From Candidatus Altimarinota bacterium (GTDB taxonomy: Bacteria > Patescibacteriota > Gracilibacteria > BD1-5 > UBA2023): a DNA stretch of 9,708 bases. Within the stretch, counting starts at the first letter, position 1. Every line of letters starts with the position of its first letter. The notes below the pieces were generated by a model. It was not told where the DNA came from. It saw only the letters and a program-made list of their open reading frames with translations, and did no database searches. Where the stretch lies: the NCBI GenBank assembly GCA_008015855.1, contig SSGK01000062.1:1-9708 (forward strand). The letters run 5' to 3'. The position numbers and the translations under genes are program-made. This document shows positions 1 through 7,507 of this stretch, piece after piece.

Positions 1-813
1 AATGAGTATTTTTGCAACGAATACAAATGCTCCACCAAAAGAGTTAAATAGAATCCAGAGTTTTCTTACCTTATTTTGTTCAATAGACGCGTGGTGAATT
101 CTCTCTGAGAGAATGGCAACCTCATAGTCATTTCTATCAAAAATTCGCATGATGTTAAGATTTGTGAAGCTATCTGAGATTCTTCAAAATACCTTATCCC
201 AATATTTATTTGCCATGCGCTGATTTTTATGCGCTGATTTTCCAATAATCATAATACAGGCTATACTGATAGGAAGAAAAACAAGGCTGAGAAGCGTCAT
301 TTTCCAGTCAATTCACAATCACATTATAATGAGAATAATGGCAATAGATACCTGAGGAATAATTCGCAGTATTACAATATCACCAGCCTGCCAAACAGCT
401 TCTGCTCAGCGATCGATAATTTTTTGTTTTTCACCATGTTGCACGCCGATATGGTAGTCGATGGGAAGGAGAAGCATTTTTTGCATGCTTTTTAATAAAA
501 AATTCTGCCAATCCCTGTGTTGATAGGTGAGAAGTGTGAGTGCAAAGGCATAACGCGCGAGTATGGACGCGAGAGTTATTGTAATCCAGAAGATAATAGT
601 TATCAGAATTGATTTTGGTATTTCTCCGGTTGGATTTTTTAATTCTCTTTCCAATTCATCCACCAGTATCTTATAAAAATAAGGTTCACTTACTATGATG
701 CTTATATAGATAATAAGAATTGATCCGATTTTCCATTTTGCTTTTTTTACTTCGTGGAGGTGATGAAATACTGATTGAAATGTTGAAAACTTACTTTTCT
801 GTGAGGTTGTCAT
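1..813 (-). CDS. ABC exporter transmembrane domain, N-terminal part (3' end outside window)
   Basis: This is the first 271 residues of a protein that resembles the membrane half of an exporter-type (ABCB/MsbA-like) ABC transporter. The ATP-binding domain would lie beyond the left edge and is not seen. Hydrophobic segments lie at about residues 29-51, 69-95 and 143-191 (two helices with the short DWKMTLLSL turn typical of the TM3-TM4 region), with another starting near 252. The stretch SDSFTNLNIMRIF (213-225) matches the cytosolic region after TM4 in this family. The frame stays open only with TGA as Gly: G136, G165, G167 and G210. The ATG at 813 lies inside the 3' end of murG (23-nt overlap, different frame), which suggests translational coupling. 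Position after murG could mean export of a lipid-linked envelope precursor, but that is inference; the substrate is unknown. Confidence 0.85.
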
Positions 814-1846
814 TTTTCGTAAATGTGAATAATTTTTTAAGAGGATCGAGAGTATAGAGTGAACCCTCTTGCATTGTTTTTTTAAAACTTATAAGTTGCC
901 TGATTTGAGATACTCCATTTATAAAGTCTTTTTCTTCTAAGAGAATGTCATCATTTTTAGTATAATAAAGAGCATTGTGATATTGATGATTTCATCCTGA
1001 CCAAGGGAGTGGAATAATAATTTTTTTAATACCGAACATATCTAGTTCTGCCAGAGTTGTAGCACTTCATCGTGTAATGGCAATATCACTCCATTTATAA
1101 AGTTCTCAGAGCGTATCAGCATCCGCAAAATCAATGGTTTCCATGTTCTTCTCTCTAAAGAGTTGTTTCATCTCGGTATTTTTGAGTCATAATATAATCT
1201 TTATTGAGAAATCACGAAAATCATCGCTATTTTCAAGAATCCATTGAAATATATTTTTTGATCCCTGACTTCCACATATAACGAGTAAATGTGTTTTTTC
1301 AGAGTTACCCAGAGGATTTCCTGGTTCTTTTGATTTTTGAACCAAGAGGGGATTGATTATTTGCCCAATGACTTCTGTATTTTTTGTATGAAAATACGAT
1401 TTTGCTTCTGGGAATCAGAGGAATATTGTCTTTGCAAAGAGTCATGTAATGCGATTTGCCAGTCATGGAACAGTATCTGACTCATGGAGGTATACGGGTA
1501 TATGAAGCATCGTTGCAGCAATGGTGACAGGGATGGATACATGACTTCCCTTTGAAAATATGAAATCAGGAGTATGTGTCTTTAATATGCTGTATGCTTC
1601 TTTTATTCCGAGGGACATCTTATAAGGAATCAGAAGGTTTTTCCATGAAAATTCACGACGTAATTTATCCGCATGTATTGCATGGAAGGGGATTCATGCT
1701 TCTTTTGAGAGCCTGTTTTCAAGTCATCCTTCCTCTCATATCCAGATATAATCATTCTCTGGGAATGTCTTTGCCAATGAAATAAGTGGAGTGATGTGTC
1801 ATCCAGTCCCCCCTCCTACGAAGGCTATTCTATAATTTTTCTGCAT
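791..1846 (-). CDS. murG: MurG: UDP-N-acetylglucosamine--N-acetylmuramyl-(pentapeptide) pyrophosphoryl-undecaprenol transferase
   Basis: A 351-residue GT28 glycosyltransferase, a normal length for MurG. It should add GlcNAc from UDP-GlcNAc to lipid I on the inner face of the membrane, making lipid II for peptidoglycan. Visible motifs are GGGTGGHITP (11-20, lipid-I binding loop), HESDTVPGLANR (121-132; usual form HEQNxVPGxxNR), VIGQIINP (159-166), CGSQGS (191-196; usual GGSQGA) and the UDP-sugar site TRGSATTLAEL (258-268) followed by IPLPWSGGNHQYHNA (278-292). G16 of GGGTGGH and G284 are encoded by TGA. SKGSHVS (98-104) replaces the usual GGYVS loop, and HESD replaces HEQN, so the protein is somewhat divergent. 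The ATG at 1846 sits directly before the GGGTGGH strand and overlaps the NUDIX gene by 17 nt. The 3' end overlaps the ABC gene by 23 nt. TAA stop. Confidence 0.93.
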
Positions 1847-2300
1847 ACGTATGAATGGCTTGTATTATATTTTTTATGCTGGTAAAAGTAGGAAAATCAT
1901 CTGAAATAATCTCCGAATAAGGAATCCATTTATATTCAAAGATTTCCTCCACTTGTGGGATTATCTGGATATTATCTTCGAGTAATCCATAGAAAATATA
2001 TTCAACTTTTTTACGATTCCTTCATTTTCTATCTATATATTTTACTTCGTATGAAATAAAAGGGCATCCGAGGTTATGTATTGCGTCCTCTTTAAGACAC
2101 GATGCTATGGGTGATAACCAAGATACGGTTTGTATTCAAAATTCTTCCTCGATTTCCCGATTTACCGCATCAATCAGAGTGATATCATCCTTCTCAATGT
2201 GACCACCCGGAAGGACCCATTTTCAATCCGATGAATGCCTTACGAGAAGGTATGAGTTCTGATTCATAAGAAGAGCGCGTGTACATATTTCTGTTTTCAT
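1830..2300 (-). CDS. NUDIX hydrolase (MutT-like)
   Basis: A 156-residue single-domain NUDIX protein, expected to hydrolyse a nucleoside-diphosphate-linked substrate with Mg2+; the substrate cannot be told from sequence. The Nudix box spans 32-56, starting GGHIEKDD and ending REIEEEFGI, with the metal-binding REIEEE (48-53) intact. The box has one extra residue before RE compared with the usual GX5EX7REUXEEXGU spacing, and the first Glu is replaced by Asp. SSDGKWVLPGG (23-33) is the typical strand before the box. TGA encodes G26, G55 (the last box glycine) and G93. CGG encodes the invariant box Arg48, so CGG is still Arg. It ends with TAG, the only gene here to do so. It begins 4 bp after the dprA stop and overlaps murG by 17 nt. 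A housecleaning role is a guess. Confidence 0.9.
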
Positions 2301-2304
2301 GGTA

Positions 2305-3411
2305 TTAGCGTATGTGATAAGCATTGAACATATCCATCTCAATATATCAATTCATCTCAAGAATTGTAAGGATGGATGTGGTATCTTGTATTGATAGGTT
2401 TGAATGAAGAGATATACCCTCTACAGTATTTATTCACTGCTGTAAATAATGAATTATCATCTCCTCATCGTCTGTGAGGGATGATACAATATTTTTCTCT
2501 GGCAATGTTTCCTTTGTTATATATATTTCTTCATATTCTTGAATGATATCTCAAGAATTGAGCGTGCATTTTGCTTCACCAGTGGCTATAAGCATATTAG
2601 TTCCTTCACTCGAAGAGTCAAATATATTTCAAGGAACTGCGAAAATATCTTTTCCTTGCTCGAGTCATAGATGAGCAGTAATCAGAGTGCCTGATTTTAT
2701 TCAAGCCTCTGCTACAAGTATTCATTTACTTAATCCTGCAACGATTTCATTTCTTATAGGGAAGTTATAACTTTCAGGCTTCGTTCAGAGTGGGAAACAA
2801 GAAATAAGAGCCCCGTTATGATCGATGATAGCATCAAATAGATTTTTATTTTGAACTGGGTAATAGGTATCAACACCAGTACCAAATACAGAAATTGTTT
2901 TTCCTCAATGTTCCAAGGTAATAGAATGAGCTAAGCTATCTATGCCATATGCTCAACCACTAATAATGGTGTAGTCATGATTTATAAGATCCGGAATAAA
3001 CTGATGAAGTATCTTTTTTCCATAGAATGTATTTTTCCGTGTACCAATAATTCCAAGTGTTTTACTCCTTGATAGGATGGTTTCATCTCATCTTACGTAG
3101 ATTATATACGGTGCATGGTATAGCTCTTTTAGTATTATTGGATAGAGTTCTGAGTGAAATGTAATAACTTTAATCGAGAATTTAATGAGTGTATTTCGAA
3201 TCTCATCTATATTCAATCATTCTTTTGCTGCTATTATTTTTTCTCTTCGGTTTCATTTGAGTGTTAACGTATCAAGGTGCAAAAAAGCATCTTTATAATT
3301 ATAATCTTTTGAAGGGTCTCAAAAATTGACTTTCAATTCTGAATGCGTTAATCCAATGCTATGAAGTCCTATGAGATAAAGATCATTCTCATTAATGATG
3401 GTTGAATCCAT
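2305..3411 (-). CDS. dprA: DprA/Smf DNA-processing protein
   Basis: A 368-residue DprA. In naturally transformable bacteria it binds incoming single-stranded DNA in the cytoplasm and loads RecA. The Rossmann-like core is complete: IIGTR (121-125, usual VGSR), SGGAYGIDSLAH (151-162), FGTGVDTYYP (176-185), FPIRNEIVAGLS (217-228), SGTLITA (240-246) and AVPGN (258-262). A winged-helix-like domain follows (about 312-358, LTDDEEMIIHYL onward). The N-terminal 110 residues carry little recognisable conservation. TGA encodes conserved glycines including G169, G249 and G261. The ATG at 3411 overlaps the DUF58 gene by 20 nt. The frame is open further upstream inside that gene but has no ATG there. No comEC or pilus gene is in the window, so a working competence system is not shown; the gene may serve general recombination or nucleotide salvage from host DNA. 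Confidence 0.95.
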
Positions 3412-4258
3412 ATTTTTTCCGGTTCATGAATAAATACTGTAATTTTCGTATATAGTTTCATTCGGTTGTGATTTCAAAGTAATCAGATCCAGAGTTTCGA
3501 TGTATTTGTACTAATTTATTCTTTTGCTCAAGAAAGAGAGAAGAATAGTTGGTATCTTTAAAATTGAAAGCATCAAATATATATCCATGCTTTTTTGTAG
3601 AGATATGAAGGAGCTGACTTCTTTCTGAAGGCATTTGATTTTCTTCCAATGGATTTTTTATATGAATCCGTACGACATCATTTTGTTTTGTGAGTATTTT
3701 CCAATTCTTTGTATCAGGTATTTCTAGGCTATCACTCAATAGAATGAGGAGTGTATTTTTAATCTTATGATTTACGAGTTGAGTGAGAAGGGATTGAAAA
3801 TTATCTACCTCACTTGGCTTCTTTTGTGTATGGGTGAGAAATATCTCTCGGATATACTGGCGCTGTTTGTTGCCTGGTTTCGATGGTATAAAGGCAGTAT
3901 CAGAATCTTCTAGATACATTCCAAGGGAATGATTTTCTTTACTGCATGCGGTAATTATTTCATCCAAGATATCATAGAGTGCCTCCATCTTTGTTTTCTC
4001 ATCCTTTCTTCCAAAATAAAGGCTCGATTGAAGGTTGACTGCAATAAAAACCCGAAGTTCTTTTCATTCCTCATAATTTTTTATATAGGTTTGATTTCCT
4101 GATTTCGCTGTTGCTTTCCAGTCAATGAGCCGAGAATCCTCAGCATTGTATTCCCGAATATCTGAAAATTCAATGCCACTTCCTTTGTGATGTGATTTTT
4201 GGTTACCAGAAAAGAGAGATGTTGACCTTTTTTTTGATATAAGCTCGAGAGGGAACAT
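3392..4258 (-). CDS. DUF58-family protein, short soluble form
   Basis: A 288-residue protein with the DUF58 signature at 26-75: GSGIEFSDIREYNAED (26-41), RLIDWKATAKS (43-53), then YIKNYEEGKELRVFIAVN. Many DUF58 proteins have two N-terminal membrane helices and a von Willebrand A-like domain, and sit beside a MoxR AAA+ ATPase. This one has no N-terminal hydrophobic stretch and no moxR neighbour in the window. At the expected metal site (usually DxSxS after strand 1) it reads VNLQSS (74-79), lacking the aspartate, so metal binding is doubtful. An in-frame TAA lies six codons before the ATG at 4258, which fixes the start. TGA encodes G65 and G267; reading through G267 adds 21 residues and brings the stop to 3392, inside dprA. 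It starts 8 bp after the surface-protein gene. Role unknown; a link to surface-protein assembly is only suggested by position. Confidence 0.83.
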
Positions 4259-4266
4259 GCAGTGTT

Positions 4267-6603
4267 TTAATTAACCTGATAAATGTTTCAACGAGAATAG
4301 AGCGATTGTTTATCTGGCGAAAGAATCGTAGGGAAGAGAATATCACACACTCGAAATATTGATTGAAATTCAATTCGGAAATCACAAGGACATGAGGTAC
4401 AGGTTGTATTTCAGACAATAATATTTTCATTCAAGACAGCACGTTTCATACATATGTTGTATGAACCAATTTCAGTAATTGTGTCCGTGTAATGATTTCA
4501 TGTTGGAATATATGGACACCCTTTATTTTCAACCGGTCCGAATATCTCTGGACAGAGATCAAGAACTTCTATTGTCTTGCTGGGATCTACTTGGACAACA
4601 ACCGTAGCAGTTGCTGTATTTCCATCTTTATCTTTCACGGTAAGTGTTACAGTATAGCTTCCTACATTGGTATATGTATGGGTTGGATCTTCCGTCGTAC
4701 TCGTTGCGCTATCTCAGAATTTCCATTCATAGGTATATCATCCGGCTCATCCATCTGCAAATCCATTAAAATTTGTTGTGAGTTGGTCAATTCCATAGAT
4801 AGGATCTGCATTAATGGCAACCGTAAGTGTATTAATAGAAGGATTTTGCGTTGTTGCTCATGGAATCGTAAGTTGCGATGAGGCGATACTACTTTCCCCG
4901 CTATCATTATCAATTACTGTGAGGGTGATATTCCATGTTCCAGGATTTAATGTGAGATTATCGAGACACTTTCATGTTCGAACGAGTTTTTCTCAGGTAT
5001 TTTGATTTACAAAAAGCCAATGATATGACATGTTAGGGCTTGTATCGTTGGTTTTTGCATAGAAATCATAAGTATTATCATCAAATGTGAGAGGGGTTTC
5101 TCATCCACAATTTGCAGGCGTCTTATCCTTGATGATGATGTCTGCGGCTGGTTTATTTGTAAGGGAATTATTCTTGGTTGATGGACAACTTAAAACCGTA
5201 TCTCCATCAGGATCACAATTTTCTTTTACTTCCACCACAATCTTATTGATAGAGATATTTCCTACACTATCTTTTACGGTAAGGGTCACAGGATATACTC
5301 ACGGTTTTGTATAGACGTGACTCGGATCGGCATCAATACTGCTTCCACCATCTCAGAAATCCCAAAGATACGAATAAGGTGGAATTCATCATTCAACAGT
5401 TGAATCAAAGAGGGTTGGTATTCAAACAGGTTTTGCGATAGCTGTTATGTAAGAAGAAAGTCCAGTATCGTTTGATCATTTTTTAATATATACTTGCGCA
5501 ATTGCAGTTGTTACCTCTCATGTTTTTTTATCGGTCGCAGTGAGTGTAATCATCCATACGCCCGCACTTGGGAAGGTATGATTATTGAGCCATTTTCCAT
5601 TTTTCGAGCTTGTTTCTTTTGTTTGGAGATTAAGAAAATCCCATTTATAGTCTACATCGGATCGTGTAATATTTGAAAGAAGCTCAGCATAAAGGTCAAA
5701 AGTATCTTCTGATCCATCTAAGGTTGGACTGGTTCCAATTCCATTTTCAGAATTAGAGCTGTCTTTATCGAATAAGAGAATTTCTACTCAGAAATCACTT
5801 TTTCCGGTGTCAATATTATTACATTGATTGAGAGTGAGCATCTTTGCTGCCATATTGGCAAATTCGGAACGTTTTATCTGTTCAGCAGCAAGTGTATAGA
5901 TGGACTCAAGTTCATTAATATCAATAGTAGTATCAATAAATAGGTTTCTATATCATTCACTAATAAGCCCAGCATCAATGGCCTTTTTTACATATCCAAA
6001 CCAGTACTTTACAAAGCTCATATCTCATGCCTTTCATTTTCCTGAGAAGACAATATTTTTTTGTAGTTCTGTATTTTGCTGTTCGGTCCACATTCCTGCT
6101 TGGCGTAATAATACCGCTACGGCTTCAGCGCGTACAATGTTATTCATTGGACAAAAAGGTACCTCTCAGTTTGAATCTGCAGAGTTATAATTTACTCCAT
6201 TTTGACATGATGATATATTGGTTGCGGGATCAAAATTATATCATTCTACTATATCTTTTTCCTTTGCATAAGAAATACAGTAGAAATAATGATTGATTTT
6301 TGTTACATCGAGAAAAGGATTGATCTGATACTTAATATAATCTTCAACACTAGGATTGATGCATCGATGACATGAAACACCAACAACAATTCACACGAAC
6401 ATATCACGCATGATTTTTTCATCCGGATAGAACAAGTGCTCCGCATTATCGCTAATGATTCATTGTCTATATAATTGAAGGACTGAAGAATAATATGGAT
6501 CTGTTGTTTTTATATCTGTAAAAGGAATAGCACTTTCACCAAATGTATTTTGGAAAGTAAAAAGTGCAAGAATTCATGAAAGAATAAGTCGCATCCAAGA
6601 CAT
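4267..6603 (-). CDS. Secreted surface protein with SLH-like repeats, PKD domains and a cysteine-rich C-terminus
   Basis: A 778-residue protein. Residues 1-24 look like a signal peptide (Arg5, hydrophobic core LILSGILALFTF). Residues 27-257 resemble three S-layer-homology units: FTDIKTTDPYYSSVLQLYRQ (27-46) onward; a second one interrupted by a cysteine-containing insertion, ending IVRAEAVAVLLRQAG (156-170); and a third with YVKKAIDAGLI (204-214) and KRSEFANMAAKML (244-256). Four PKD-type beta-sandwiches follow at about 285-371, 380-458, 490-579 and 592-672. The second and fourth are classical (YLWDFGDGG, YEWKFGDSA, GVYPVTLTVKD, GSYTVTLTVKD). The tail (682-778) has CPEIFGPVENKGCP (684-697), reminiscent of segments near thrombospondin-3/OmpA domains, and CTSCPC (735-740). 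Likely exported and bound to the cell envelope, possibly an adhesin; function not shown. The frame was checked codon by codon with no TAA/TAG. M4 is an alternative start. Confidence 0.86.
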
Positions 6604-6662
6604 AAAAAATAGGTGGGAGAATATACACTGGAGTATATATTTTTTTTGAGAAGATGCAAATA

Positions 6663-7409
6663 TTACGGATGAATGATAGTGCCACCAATATGATTTCCAG
6701 AATAATGATCAAGGATTCAGGAATGAATTCAATCACAGATATACGTGGTGATTCAATTTTTCACCCCATCACGTCAAACTTCTAACTTTGAACCCATTCA
6801 TCCAGTTCCTCATTTAGAAGGTTTTCAGCAGACGTTTTCAATAAAGGAGGGGGTAATATGTGTTCACTGTATCATAGGAATGCGAGTGCTGGAATCGTCT
6901 TTATCGCGATAGCAGCCATTTTCACTGGTAATAATAAAAATAGCAGATGCATGAAAAAGTTCCGCTAATAGAAGTGCATTTTTATCATTGTCAGCACCTC
7001 GCTTCAGCGCAATCATTTCCTCGGTTGCAATTGGATCATTTTCATTAGCAATCGGAAGTATATTATTCTCCCAATCGCGCTTTACGGTATCGAGAAGTGT
7101 TTTCTTTCGAGCATCATAATCTGTAATATCAGCATGCGTGAGAAGAAGTCATCCAACGGATATAGTATGCGTTCAAAATTTTCTATCATACCCACTCATG
7201 AGCTCAGTCCATCCTATTTGTGCAAGTACTTTTTTATCATTGATATCAGGTCGCTTCTTTCTTCCAGCTCAGACAGCTCAAGATGATACCAAAAGAATTC
7301 GTTCTTTGTATTCTTGTATGAGAGTGCTTATATCTCGAACCATTCGATTTACTTTTTCTGAAGTTTCAAAATTCTCAAGAGATTCTGTTCCAATCTTAAC
7401 AATAATCAT
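6663..7409 (-). CDS. proB: Glutamate 5-kinase, without PUA domain
   Basis: A 248-residue amino-acid kinase that should phosphorylate glutamate with ATP, the first step of proline synthesis. Motifs in order: VKIGTES (4-10), VSSGAVGAG (41-49), IANENDP (120-126), RGADND (137-142; usual GDND), GTGGMGSK (201-208) and the closing GxxxxIxxG...GT pattern (219-244). The chain stops where the kinase fold ends, so the RNA-binding-type PUA domain of the longer enterobacterial form is absent; short forms are common. By my count 12 of 26 glycines use TGA, including G44 and G47 in the substrate loop and G204 in GTGGM. No proA (glutamyl-phosphate reductase) lies next to it. It is the first gene of the leftward run, after the terminator and AT-rich spacer. 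The next start is 59 bp downstream. ATG at 7409, no Shine-Dalgarno motif. Confidence 0.92.
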
Positions 7410-7417
7410 ATTTACAA

Positions 7418-7462
7418 TTTATAATATTATTTTTATAATAATTTTATTCAGGTAAATTTCAA
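7418..7462 (-). promoter_or_regulatory. Possible promoter region for proB and the downstream run
   Basis: The 67 bp between the terminator and proB are very AT-rich. On the minus strand TTGAAA (7457-7462) lies 19 nt before TATAAA (7432-7437), a usable but over-long spacing. A second TATAAA (7418-7423) ends 8 nt before the proB ATG with no good -35 box; if used, the transcript would start at or next to the ATG. Location after a terminator and before a long gene run supports a promoter here, but in such AT-rich DNA either hexamer pair could be chance. Confidence 0.35.
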
Positions 7463-7476
7463 GTAATTATTGTTAT

Positions 7477-7506
7477 AAAAAAACACCATATGTATGGTGT
7501 TTTTTT
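7477..7506 (-). terminator. Rho-independent terminator after lysS
   Basis: A perfect 14-bp inverted repeat: AAAAAAACACCATA (7477-7490) against TATGGTGTTTTTTT (7493-7506). The working hairpin is probably CACCAT/ATGGTG with a 4-nt loop, flanked by A and T runs, so it could stop transcription in either direction. It begins 1 bp beyond the lysS stop codon. It separates the argS-lysS unit from proB. Confidence 0.85.
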
Positions 7507-7507
7507 A

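Noticed and set aside
4203..4430. A 75-codon minus-strand frame spanning the junction between the surface-protein and DUF58 genes.
   Set aside because: It is out of frame with both neighbours. With TGA as Gly the surface-protein frame runs to the TAA at 4267 and DUF58 starts at 4258, so the space is already used.
4492..6296. Several 60-130-codon plus-strand frames opposite the SLH/PKD gene.
   Set aside because: All are antisense shadows of a continuous 778-residue reading frame with clear domains; none shows a start context or motif.
6621..6638. Small inverted repeat (ATATAC, 6-nt loop, GTATAT) between proB and the surface-protein gene.
   Set aside because: The stem is short and A/T-only apart from one pair. 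The T run follows it only on the plus strand, where no gene needs terminating.
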